Below, one piece after another: positions 34,391 to 41,601 of a stretch of 64,000 nucleotides of DNA. Each line of letters starts with the position of its first letter. Position 1 is the first letter of the stretch. Under the pieces are notes generated by a model, which was not told the origin of the DNA, did no database searches, and saw only the letters and a list, made by a program, of their open reading frames with translations. The stretch lies in NCBI GenBank assembly GCA_024643255.1, contig JAHENF010000009.1:21404-85403 (forward strand). The letters run 5' to 3'. The translations under genes and the position numbers were made by a program. The DNA comes from Ilumatobacteraceae bacterium. Lineage in GTDB: Bacteria; Actinomycetota; Acidimicrobiia; Acidimicrobiales; Ilumatobacteraceae.

Positions 34391-36730
34391 ATGCCCAACT
34401 CGGATGTCGATCTCACCACGCTGCGCGAGATCGAGCGTCGGGTCCTGTGGCTCTCGACGCGTATGATCGATCACGCCAACCGGCGCGCCGAGACCGAGAT
34501 CAAGGTCGGCGGGCATCAGGCGTCGTGCGCGTCGATGGCGTCGATCATGACCGCGCTGTGGTTCGGCCACATCGGCGGCGAGGACAAGGTGGCGGTCAAG
34601 CCGCACGCGTCACCCGTGTATCACGCGATCAAGTACCTCACCGGTGAACTGGACCGCTCGTACCTCACCACTCTGCGCCAGCGCGGCGGGTTGCAGGCGT
34701 ATCCCTCGCGCACGAAGGATCCCGACGTGTCCGACTTCTCGACCGGATCGGTCGGGCTCGGCGCGGTCGCCCCGCTGTTCTCGGCACTCACCCGTCGCTA
34801 CACCGACTCGCAGTTCGGGGCGCAGGCATCGGCGCGCTTCATCGCACTGGTCGGAGACGCCGAACTCGACGAGGGCAACGTGTGGGAGGCGATCGCCGAC
34901 CCCGCTACTCAGGAGCTCGGCAACTTCACGATGGTGGTCGACCTGAACCGCCAGAGCCTCGATCGAGTGATTCCCGACATCGCTGCCGTTCGATTGAAGC
35001 GGTTCTTCGCCGATGCCGGCTGGCACGTGGCCGAGGCCAAGTACGGCGCCCGCCTCACCGCGGCGTTCGCCGAGCCCGGCGGCGACGCGCTCGCCGCCCA
35101 CATCGACTCGCTCTCCAACGAGGCCTACCAGGAGTTGTTCGCGCTCAGCGGCGCCGACGTCCGGCGCTCGTTCCTCCGCGGCGCCGACCCCGCGGTGGTC
35201 CGCATCGCCGACCGCCTCGACGACGAGTCCCTCACCGCGCTCGTCACCGACCTCGGCGGCCACGACCTGGGCCTGTTGATCGACACGTTCCGTCGGTGCG
35301 ACGAGGCCGCTGATCGCCCGTCGGTCGTGTTCGCCTACACGATCAAGGGTCATGGGCTGCCGATGGCCGGTGACCCGATGAACCACGCCGCCCTGCTCAC
35401 CCTCGAGCAGATCGATGCCTTCCGAACGGCTGTCGGACTCGATCACGCGACCGAATGGAACCGTTTCGATCCGGACTCACCAGCCGGACGACTGTGTGCC
35501 GATGTCGGCGGTGACATCAACAACACACCGCCCCCACCGCGGCCTGTCGTGCCCGTACCCGCGGCGGCTCGCCCCCTCGTGACGAGCGGCGCCGTGTCGA
35601 CCCAGGACGCGTTCGGCCGAGTGTTGGCGAGCCTCGCCGACGTCGCCGGCGTGAGCGAGCGGATCGTCACCACCGCGCCGGATGTGTCGATCTCGACGAA
35701 CCTCGGCGGCTGGATCAACAAGCGCGGCGTCTACGCCCATGCCGAGCGCGACGACCACGGCGGCGCGGCCCGCCTGCTCAAGTGGGCGCCGGGGCCGACC
35801 GGCCAACACATCGAGCTCGGCATCAGCGAGATGAACCTGTTCATGCTGCTCGGGCAGCTCGGGCTCAGCCACGAACATCACGACCGCCATCTCCTCCCGA
35901 TCGGCACGGTCTACGACCCCTTCGTCCTACGCGGGCTCGACGCCTTCATCTACGGGATCTACAACGACTCCCGATTCGTCGTCACCGGCACGCCCGCCGG
36001 CGTGACGCTCGCACCGGAGGGCGGCGCGCACCAATCGACGATCACCGCATCGGTCGGCGTCGAACTTCCCAACCTGACGTGTTTCGAGCCGGCCTACGCC
36101 ACCGAGGTCGACTGGCTGCTGTGCGACGCGCTCGACCAGCTCTCGCGGCCCGATGGCGCCAGCTCGTATCTCCGCCTCTCCACCCGGCCGATCGACCAGA
36201 CGCCGTTCGCGGCTGCTGTCGGCCGCATGGGCGAGGAACGGCTTCGGGCGCAGACGCTGCTCGGCGGCTACCGACTCATCGATCCGGCCGACGACGGTCG
36301 ACCCGCGGTCACGATCGTGACCACCGGCGTGATGGCTCCCGACGCAGTTGCCGCGGCGGCCGAACTCGATGAGGAAGGCGTGCTCGCCAGCGTGATCCAC
36401 CTCACCAGCCCTGATCGTGTCTACCGGAGCTGGCGTTCGGGGCTCACACGATCGGCGAGGACCGCCCGCGCCGTGCGCGTTCCGAGCCATCTCCACCGCC
36501 TGGTGCCGACGAACGAGCGCACCCGGCCGATCGTCAGCGTGCATGATGCCGCCAGCCACAGCCTCGCCTGGCTGGGCTCCGCGCTCGGCACGCGCCAGTA
36601 CGCACTCGGCGTCGACCGGTTCGGCGAGTCGGGCACGATCGCCGACCTGCACGAGCTCACCGGGATTTCGACGGGCAGCATCGTCAACGCTGCACTCGTC
36701 GCGATCGGCGACCTCGATCTCTACGACTGA
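34391..36730 (+). CDS. Homodimeric 2-oxoacid dehydrogenase E1, AceE/MdeB-like (transketolase family)
   Basis: A 779-residue thiamine-diphosphate enzyme with the single-chain E1 arrangement. The N-terminal domain has IKVGGHQASCASMASIMTAL and the TPP/Mg motif GDAELDEGNVWEA with VVDLNRQSLD (usually GDG; here GDA). The pyrimidine domain (about 405-570) contains GISEMNLFMLLGQLG and GTVYDPFVLRGLDA; a transketolase C-terminal domain follows. It is shorter than E. coli AceE (about 890). The closest described type may be the MdeB-like 2-oxobutyrate E1, but no E2/E3 genes are nearby. Decarboxylation of a 2-oxoacid is the safe prediction. Confidence 0.8.
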   Translation: MPNSDVDLTTLREIERRVLWLSTRMIDHANRRAETEIKVGGHQASCASMASIMTALWFGHIGGEDKVAVKPHASPVYHAIKYLTGELDRSYLTTLRQRGGLQAYPSRTKDPDVSDFSTGSVGLGAVAPLFSALTRRYTDSQFGAQASARFIALVGDAELDEGNVWEAIADPATQELGNFTMVVDLNRQSLDRVIPDIAAVRLKRFFADAGWHVAEAKYGARLTAAFAEPGGDALAAHIDSLSNEAYQELFALSGADVRRSFLRGADPAVVRIADRLDDESLTALVTDLGGHDLGLLIDTFRRCDEAADRPSVVFAYTIKGHGLPMAGDPMNHAALLTLEQIDAFRTAVGLDHATEWNRFDPDSPAGRLCADVGGDINNTPPPPRPVVPVPAAARPLVTSGAVSTQDAFGRVLASLADVAGVSERIVTTAPDVSISTNLGGWINKRGVYAHAERDDHGGAARLLKWAPGPTGQHIELGISEMNLFMLLGQLGLSHEHHDRHLLPIGTVYDPFVLRGLDAFIYGIYNDSRFVVTGTPAGVTLAPEGGAHQSTITASVGVELPNLTCFEPAYATEVDWLLCDALDQLSRPDGASSYLRLSTRPIDQTPFAAAVGRMGEERLRAQTLLGGYRLIDPADDGRPAVTIVTTGVMAPDAVAAAAELDEEGVLASVIHLTSPDRVYRSWRSGLTRSARTARAVRVPSHLHRLVPTNERTRPIVSVHDAASHSLAWLGSALGTRQYALGVDRFGESGTIADLHELTGISTGSIVNAALVAIGDLDLYD

Positions 36731-37605
36731 GAAGAACTCGGAGATTGGGTCGAGCTCGGAGATTGGGTCGAGCTCGGCGGCTCGGCGGGTGCAGGGCGCG
36801 TGACCACGTAGGCGATCGCGCCACCGACGACGAGCGCCATGACGACGCCGGCGACCTGCCAGTGCTCGTTCAGGAACGTCGTCGCCTGCGCCTGACGCTC
36901 GAGGGCCCAATCGGTGACCGGGTCGCCGACTTCCTTGATGTCGACCCAGTAGAAGTACCAAAGGAGGTACACCCCCGACAGCACGACGAACCCGGCCGCG
37001 ATCCGGTCGACATAGCGCATCCCGCCGCGCAGGAATTTCAACAGGCTCGTGTTCGCCGACGCCAGGGCGATCGTGAGGGCGCTCACGAGCAGTGCCATGC
37101 CCGCGCCGTACGCGACCACGTTGCCGACGCCCGCCACGACGCCCTCACGGGCGGTGGTGCTGAAGACCGTGGCGATGAACAATCCGATCGTGCAGCCGAT
37201 CGATGCGACGGCGTACGCGATGCCGAACACGAACATCGCCCGCATCGTGCGCTCGGGGGTGTCACCACCGGTGTTGATGTTCGGCGTCATGAACGGGATC
37301 TTGTAGCCGAACAGCATCGCGATGCCGAGGACGACGAGCGCCGCTCCGATCGCACCGGTGGCGTACTTCGCGTTCTCGTTGATCCAGTTGGTGAAGTTGT
37401 ACGAGATCACGCCGGCGACGAGGAACACCGACAGGAACCCTGCCGACACCGCTGCGCTCACCAGCAGTGCACGGCGCATCGTGGCGCGCTGGCTGCCCGG
37501 CAACGACCCCTGCATGCCGAGGAAGTACATGAGATAGGTCGGCAGCAGGATGAAGCCGCACGGATTGACGGCCGCAACCATCCCGCGTATGAACGACAGG
37601 CTCAT
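36721..37605 (-). CDS. ccdA: CcdA/DsbD-type membrane thiol-disulfide transporter
   Basis: A 294-residue protein with six membrane segments that passes electrons across the membrane to extracytoplasmic thioredoxin-like proteins, for example in cytochrome c maturation. The two redox cysteines are in AVNPCGFILLP and ASIGCTIGLF. The ATG overlaps the tlpA stop (ATGA), so the partner thioredoxin is co-translated. The C-terminal tail is a Ser/Pro/Gln repeat (SSTQSP units) encoded by an 18-bp direct repeat, and its last 10 bp overlap the convergent E1 gene. Confidence 0.88.
   Translation of the reverse strand: MSLSFIRGMVAAVNPCGFILLPTYLMYFLGMQGSLPGSQRATMRRALLVSAAVSAGFLSVFLVAGVISYNFTNWINENAKYATGAIGAALVVLGIAMLFGYKIPFMTPNINTGGDTPERTMRAMFVFGIAYAVASIGCTIGLFIATVFSTTAREGVVAGVGNVVAYGAGMALLVSALTIALASANTSLLKFLRGGMRYVDRIAAGFVVLSGVYLLWYFYWVDIKEVGDPVTDWALERQAQATTFLNEHWQVAGVVMALVVGGAIAYVVTRPAPAEPPSSTQSPSSTQSPSSSQS
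36737..36772 (-). repeat. 18-bp tandem repeat in the ccdA 3' end
   Basis: The 18-bp unit CTCGGAGATTGGGTCGAG occurs twice head to tail, with a partial third copy. It encodes the SSTQSP repeats of the CcdA tail, indicating recent slippage expansion in a region of no structural constraint. Confidence 0.85.
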
Positions 37606-38198
37606 GACAGCTTGCTCTCCTCGACCATCAGCTGATCGATCTTGGTCCGGAGTTCGTTCGCGTCGAGCGCGCCGGACTGATCGACGATGGTGCCGTCCGA
37701 GGTGACGAACAGCGTGACCGGAAAGGCGACGGCACCGACACCGTCGGCCAGCTCGGCGAACTCGTCACGGTAGAGGTCGTACTGCACGCCACGTTCTCCG
37801 GCGAATCGCTCCATCGCCTCGACCGAGTCGATCGTGTTGACACCGATGAATCGGACGTCGTCACGCTCGGCGTCGACCTCGGCGAACGCCGGGAGCTCCT
37901 TCGCGCACGGCGGGCAGGTCGTGAACCAGAGGTTCACCACGAGCGGTTCGCCGAGGAGATCGGCGGTGGTCACGTCGTTGCCCGCCGCGTCGGCCAGAGT
38001 CACGTCGGGAAACGGTGTGCCCTCGACGGACTGGTTGCCCAGCCCATCGTTCGGATACGTGACCACGGCCCCCGGATCGGTCAAGCGGGCGTCGAGCTGG
38101 TCGCCGGTTCCGTCGGAGCGTTGCGTCCACGCGAAAGCGACGATGACGACGACAGCGACGAGCAGTGAGCCGACGAGGAGTCGCGGACGGATCTTCAC
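37602..38198 (-). CDS. TlpA/ResA-like membrane-anchored thioredoxin
   Basis: A 198-residue protein with an N-terminal signal anchor (about residues 8-25) and an extracytoplasmic thioredoxin-like domain (about 60-195). The redox motif is CPPC in NLWFTTCPPCAKELPAF, and the cis-proline is in GAVAFPVTLFV. It precedes and overlaps ccdA by 4 bp, the usual pairing in which CcdA keeps the thioredoxin reduced for cytochrome c or oxidase copper-site maturation. It starts at GTG with TAGCCT 7 bp upstream (leaderless). Confidence 0.88.
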   Translation of the reverse strand: MKIRPRLLVGSLLVAVVVIVAFAWTQRSDGTGDQLDARLTDPGAVVTYPNDGLGNQSVEGTPFPDVTLADAAGNDVTTADLLGEPLVVNLWFTTCPPCAKELPAFAEVDAERDDVRFIGVNTIDSVEAMERFAGERGVQYDLYRDEFAELADGVGAVAFPVTLFVTSDGTIVDQSGALDANELRTKIDQLMVEESKLS

Positions 38199-38285
38199 AC
38201 CGTCGAGGCTACCGACGGCCCTTCTGCCGGGCCGGTCGGTCGCGCCGTTCTTCGCGTTTGTTCACCACCACGGCCACCAAGTGCC

Positions 38286-38335
38286 GTTTGTGGCGCGATT
38301 TCGGTGCGGGGGGTCACCAAAACCGCGCCACAAAC
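38286..38335. terminator. Long hairpin downstream of whiB
   Basis: Two 21-bp arms with only two mismatched pairs (starting GTTTGTGGCGCG and ending CGCGCCACAAAC) enclose an 8-bp G-rich loop. It lies between the whiB stop (38360) and the tlpA start (38198), so it is probably the whiB terminator. The length and near-perfection are also compatible with a small mobile repeat. Confidence 0.6.
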
Positions 38336-38359
38336 AGGCGAATGGGTGGACGTCACCGT

Positions 38360-38734
38360 TCAGGCGACCGCCACGGGCCCGAGCTCGTCGATCACGACGA
38401 CCGCCCGGGGCTGCTTCGGCGGGCGACCGCAGGGCCGCTTGTTGGCGATGACGCGGCCGCCCGAGAGCAGCTCACCACCCCAGACGCCCCACGGCTCCTG
38501 ACGCTCGAGTGCGCCTTCGAGGCACGACGCCTGCAACGGGCACAGGCCGCACATCGCCTTGGCCCGAGCGATGTCGATGACGTTGTCCGAGAAGAACAGC
38601 CCGGTCATCGTGCCGTGACCGTCGGCGCAACGAGCGACCGGGGTCCGCGTCGATCCCTCGCCGGGCGGGCTTGGACTGTCCGGTTCTCGCGGTTCGACGA
38701 GCACCGAGCGGCGCGGGCTGAGTGTGATGTCCAT
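38360..38734 (-). CDS. WhiB-family Fe-S transcription factor
   Basis: A 124-residue WhiB-like protein specific to actinobacteria and their phages. The four cluster cysteines are in RCADGHG, MCGLCPLQASC (CxxC plus C), followed by the family GVWGGE turn. A basic C-terminal stretch (KRPCGRPPKQPR) likely binds DNA, with an AT-hook-like GRPP. The N-terminal part is longer than in WhiB1. ATG 38734 follows AGGAA by 5 bp; an in-frame ATG at 38809 would add 25 residues and remains possible. Confidence 0.88.
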   Translation of the reverse strand: MDITLSPRRSVLVEPREPDSPSPPGEGSTRTPVARCADGHGTMTGLFFSDNVIDIARAKAMCGLCPLQASCLEGALERQEPWGVWGGELLSGGRVIANKRPCGRPPKQPRAVVVIDELGPVAVA

Positions 38735-38873
38735 GGTGGATTCCTGTTCGATGAATGGGGTGGCTGCGACGTGGCTCGGAGAGCCGGTGTGGTTGTCGAG
38801 AAGGGTCATGTCGGGCTTTCTGGTTCGGTGGGTCTGGGTGAGGGATCAAGGTGGTCGGGGCCGAAAAACGCAA

Positions 38874-38903
38874 GAGGCCGCCGGGTCGGAACCCGGCGGC
38901 CTC
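38874..38903 (-). terminator. Intrinsic terminator of the 60-residue orphan gene
   Basis: On the minus strand a perfect 13-bp stem (GAGGCCGCCGGGT with its complement) and a 4-bp loop is followed within 10 bp by a run of five T. It lies 25 bp past the stop of the small gene at 38928 and upstream of whiB, separating the two transcripts. Confidence 0.85.
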
Positions 38904-38927
38904 GTGAGAGGTGATCTGACGTCGGTG

Positions 38928-39110
38928 TTACGTCAGGGCTCCCATGAGGTGGCCGGGGGTGAGTCGCTTGGACTCGGTGTTGCCAGTGGTGTCGCCGGAA
39001 TTCACGGACATCTGTCCGCAGACCGGAGCGAGCCACGAGGCGTAGCCGAGCGAACCGACGTGATGGCGCGCAAAGGCGATCGACGGTGCAGAAATCGGTG
39101 ACATGCTCAT
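38928..39110 (-). CDS. 60-residue orphan protein in its own transcription unit
   Basis: I do not recognise this protein. It begins MSMSPISAPSIAFARHH, contains a short hydrophobic stretch with one cysteine (LGYASWLAPVCGQM) and ends TPGHLMGALT. Support for a real gene: AAAGGA 6 bp before the ATG, G/C-rich third positions, and a strong intrinsic terminator directly after its stop. It has no clear signal peptide or membrane helix. It could be a small regulatory protein or a peptide precursor; neither is shown. An internal ATG at 39104 is an alternative start. Confidence 0.5.
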   Translation of the reverse strand: MSMSPISAPSIAFARHHVGSLGYASWLAPVCGQMSVNSGDTTGNTESKRLTPGHLMGALT

Positions 39111-39165
39111 CGTTCGTCCTTTCGCTTCGTCGTGGTCGGATGTTCGAGTCTTCGGACCCGAGGTG

Positions 39166-40191
39166 TCAGACAACCACGACAACCGGGGTGCGGTCAAGGG
39201 GGTTTCGGAAATTTGGTGAGAGATCGATGAGGATCTTGCCGACGTTGGCGTTCGCCTCCATGTGGCGATGGGCGTCGGCGATGTCGTCGAGCGGGTACCG
39301 CGAGTCGACGACCGGATGGAGCTGTCCGCTGTCGAAGAGCGGGATGATCTCGTCGATGAACCGTTGGCTGAGTGCCAGTTTGCGCTCGATCGGTCGCGCC
39401 CGCAGCGTCGTGCCGACCCACGTCAGCCGCTTCGACAGGAGCAGCCCGATGTTGACCGGTGCCGAGCCGCCGCCCATCAGCCCGACCTGGATGATCGTGG
39501 CGTCCATGCGAGCGGCCTGGAGGTTGCGATCGGCCTCCTCGCCACCGATCACGTCGAGCACGACGTCGACGCCAGAGGGAATCGCAGCGCGCAGCGCACC
39601 CAACCAGTCTGATGGGCTGCGCTCGAGGACGAGATCGGCGCCGAGGGCACGGCAGGCGTCGGCCTTGCCCGCAGAACACGTCACCGCGACCCGGGCGCCG
39701 ATCGCCTTGGCGATCTGGATCGCCGCGGTGCCGACCCCTGAGGCGCCGGCATGCACGAGCGCCCAGCGCCCGCTGGTGAGCCCACCCTGCACGACGAGCG
39801 CGTCCCAGGCGGTGAGGAACACCTCCGGGATCGCCGCAGCGTCAGCCGGGTCGAGCGACGACGGCACGGGCAGCGCCTGACGCGCATGGGTGACGACCTT
39901 GCCGGCGTAGCAGCCCCCGGCTTCGATGCCCATCACCCGATCGCCCACCGTCCAACCGGTCACGTCGGAGCCGACCGCAGCGACCACACCTGCGTACTCG
40001 AGGCCGGGAATCTCGATCGCTCGGCGCCGGGGGTCGGGGTACATGCCCATCCGCTGCAGGATGTCGGCACGGTTGATCGCGGTGTGGTGCACGTCGACGA
40101 CCAGCTCGTCGCGACCCGGTGTGGGGTCGTCGACCTCCTCGATCGTGAGGACTTCCGGGCCACCGTGGGATCGCAGGACGACTGCACGCAT
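39166..40191 (-). CDS. NAD(P)H:quinone oxidoreductase, zinc-free MDR family (PIG3-like)
   Basis: A 341-residue medium-chain dehydrogenase/reductase. The N-terminal catalytic domain has MRAVVLRSHGGPEVL and the family signature TAINRADILQRMGMYP, typical of PIG3/QOR enzymes. The cofactor domain has LVHAGASGVGTAAIQIAKA. Zinc-ligand cysteines of alcohol dehydrogenases are absent. It likely reduces quinones or enones with NADPH. The C-terminal tail ends in a short valine run and overlaps the region where the promoter of the orphan gene at 38928 would lie. Confidence 0.88.
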   Translation of the reverse strand: MRAVVLRSHGGPEVLTIEEVDDPTPGRDELVVDVHHTAINRADILQRMGMYPDPRRRAIEIPGLEYAGVVAAVGSDVTGWTVGDRVMGIEAGGCYAGKVVTHARQALPVPSSLDPADAAAIPEVFLTAWDALVVQGGLTSGRWALVHAGASGVGTAAIQIAKAIGARVAVTCSAGKADACRALGADLVLERSPSDWLGALRAAIPSGVDVVLDVIGGEEADRNLQAARMDATIIQVGLMGGGSAPVNIGLLLSKRLTWVGTTLRARPIERKLALSQRFIDEIIPLFDSGQLHPVVDSRYPLDDIADAHRHMEANANVGKILIDLSPNFRNPLDRTPVVVVV

Positions 40192-40250
40192 GAGCGGGAA
40201 CCTATCCGCTCACCGCGGCACGCTCCGGCTCGAGTGGAGCGATTCGGGTT

Positions 40251-40823
40251 TCAGGCGGTGTCGGTCGGCGCAGGAGTGGGCGCCGGGACGAACACGTGCT
40301 CGCGGTAGTACGCCATCTCGCGAATCGACTCGCGGATGTCGTCGAGGGCGCGGTGCGATCCCTGACCACGCGGTCGGCTCGCATCGACGTCCGGGTACCA
40401 ACGCTTCACCAACTCCTTCACGCTCGACACGTCGATCGATCGGTAGTGGAGATGGTTCTCGATGTCGGGAAGGTAGGCCGTCAGGAACCGGCGATCGGTC
40501 CCGATCGAGTTGCCGCACAGCGGCACGCTCGCCGGTTCGGGGACGTGCAGCTTGATGAACTCGAGGGTGGCTGCTCCCGCATCGGCGAGGCTGACCGTCG
40601 ACGTCTTGATCTGCTCGAGGAGACCGGACTTGGTGTGCATGTCGACGACGAACGGGTCCATCCCCTCGAGCGCCTCATCGGGTTGGTGGATGACGAGGTC
40701 AGGTCCTTCGGCGAGAATCTGCAGATCGTCGTCGGTGATGATCGTCGCGATCTCGACGATCACATCCGAGGTGTGATCGAGTCCGGTCATCTCCAGGTCC
40801 ATCCAGACGAGCATCGACGTCAC
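40251..40823 (-). CDS. orn: Oligoribonuclease
   Basis: A 190-residue 3'-5' exonuclease of the DEDDh family that degrades di- and oligoribonucleotides, including pGpG from c-di-GMP. Active-site residues are visible in VWMDLEMTGLD (Asp, Glu), NSIGTDRRFL (Asp) and SHRALDDIRESI (His, Asp). A short Pro/Ala/Thr tail extends past the usual end. The GTG at 40823 is used; ATG 40814 would shorten it by three residues. It is divergent from the poly-gamma-glutamate hydrolase homologue. Confidence 0.95.
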   Translation of the reverse strand: MTSMLVWMDLEMTGLDHTSDVIVEIATIITDDDLQILAEGPDLVIHQPDEALEGMDPFVVDMHTKSGLLEQIKTSTVSLADAGAATLEFIKLHVPEPASVPLCGNSIGTDRRFLTAYLPDIENHLHYRSIDVSSVKELVKRWYPDVDASRPRGQGSHRALDDIRESIREMAYYREHVFVPAPTPAPTDTA

Positions 40824-40854
40824 TGTACGGCGCTCATGCTGCGATCATGGTGCG

Positions 40855-41466
40855 ATGACCGCCTTTGCCGCCCTCCTCGGAATGCCCGGGGTCGACGAGG
40901 TCAGCGAGCTTCGCGGCCGCGTCGGCTTCATGGCATTCCACGGTGGGGCACTCGAGGCGATGACCGACGTGATCGCGTCGCGCGCAGCCGAGCGGTCGTC
41001 GGCCTCGTTCTACGCCGTGATCCAGCCCGACGGCATGCGTGAGCACCTTCCGTCGATCGAGGTCCGGCCCCAGGAGTCGGAGAAGTTGGCGGTCTTCCTG
41101 GAGCACGTCGACATCGTGATCACCGTGCACGGGTTCGGTCGACGGGGTCTCTTCGGTTCGCTGCTCCTCGGCGGAGCGAACCGCGTGTTCGCCGATCATG
41201 TCGGTACGTCGTTGCGGCGATCGCTCCCCGCCTACGACATCGTCACCGACGTGGAGGCGATCCCTCGACCACTCCGCGGGTTGCACCGGCACAACCCGGT
41301 CAACCTCCCACGCGACGGGGGCGTGCAGATCGAACTTCCTCCGCGGGTGCGCGGGTCGAGTCCGCTCTGGTGGGACTGGGAAGGCCCGGGGCTCACGCCA
41401 CACACCGAGTCACTCATCGACGGCCTCGTCGACGCCGCGACGACCTGGCCCACCACCACACACTGA
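40855..41466 (+). CDS. Poly-gamma-glutamate hydrolase family protein (DUF867)
   Basis: A 203-residue protein of the DUF867/poly-gamma-glutamate hydrolase family, described as zinc peptidases from Bacillus phages that degrade poly-gamma-glutamate capsule. Recognisable motifs are VGFMAFHGGALEAMTDVIA (zinc His region), VITVHGFGRRG and NPVNLPRDGGVQIELPPRVR. There is no signal peptide. No other phage gene is nearby, so it is a stand-alone chromosomal copy. The actual substrate, possibly a gamma-linked peptide, is unknown. It is followed by the unusual hairpin/hexamer repeat. Confidence 0.75.
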   Translation: MTAFAALLGMPGVDEVSELRGRVGFMAFHGGALEAMTDVIASRAAERSSASFYAVIQPDGMREHLPSIEVRPQESEKLAVFLEHVDIVITVHGFGRRGLFGSLLLGGANRVFADHVGTSLRRSLPAYDIVTDVEAIPRPLRGLHRHNPVNLPRDGGVQIELPPRVRGSSPLWWDWEGPGLTPHTESLIDGLVDAATTWPTTTH

Positions 41467-41495
41467 CATTCGACACCCTGAAATTCGGCACGACT

Positions 41496-41544
41496 GAAAT
41501 TCGGAGGGGATGTTGCGCTCAGCGCAACATCCCCTCCGAATTTC
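41496..41544. repeat. 49-bp perfect inverted repeat (24-bp arms)
   Basis: Two perfectly complementary 24-bp arms flank a single C, beginning GAAATTCGGAGGGG and with GTTGCGCT at the centre. An extra copy of CTGAAATTCGG lies just upstream. The element sits between convergent genes (DUF867 hydrolase and histidine kinase) directly before the GGGTTC array. Much longer than a typical terminator, it may be one or part of a mobile hairpin element. Confidence 0.9.
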
Positions 41545-41592
41545 GGGTTCGGGTTCGGGTTCGGGTTCGGGTTCGGGTTCGGGTTCGGGTTC
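41545..41592 (+). repeat. (GGGTTC)8 hexamer array, G-quadruplex-prone
   Basis: Eight exact head-to-tail copies of GGGTTC, followed by GGGGTTGG and then, at 41602, the stop of the histidine kinase gene. Eight G3 tracts separated by 3-nt loops meet the simple rule for G-quadruplex formation on the plus strand, and the unit resembles telomere-type repeats (GGGTTA). It is non-coding on both strands. Confidence 0.95.
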
Positions 41593-41601
41593 GGGGTTGG
41601 A

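Noticed and set aside
40855..41592. Considered a prophage remnant around the poly-gamma-glutamate hydrolase homologue and the adjacent repeats.
   Set aside because: Neighbours are housekeeping genes (orn, two-component system, pdxH, serS) and no integrase, att site or phage structural gene is visible.
41496..41592. Considered a CRISPR array for the repeated hexamers.
   Set aside because: Units are 6 bp, directly abutting, without spacers; no cas genes are present.
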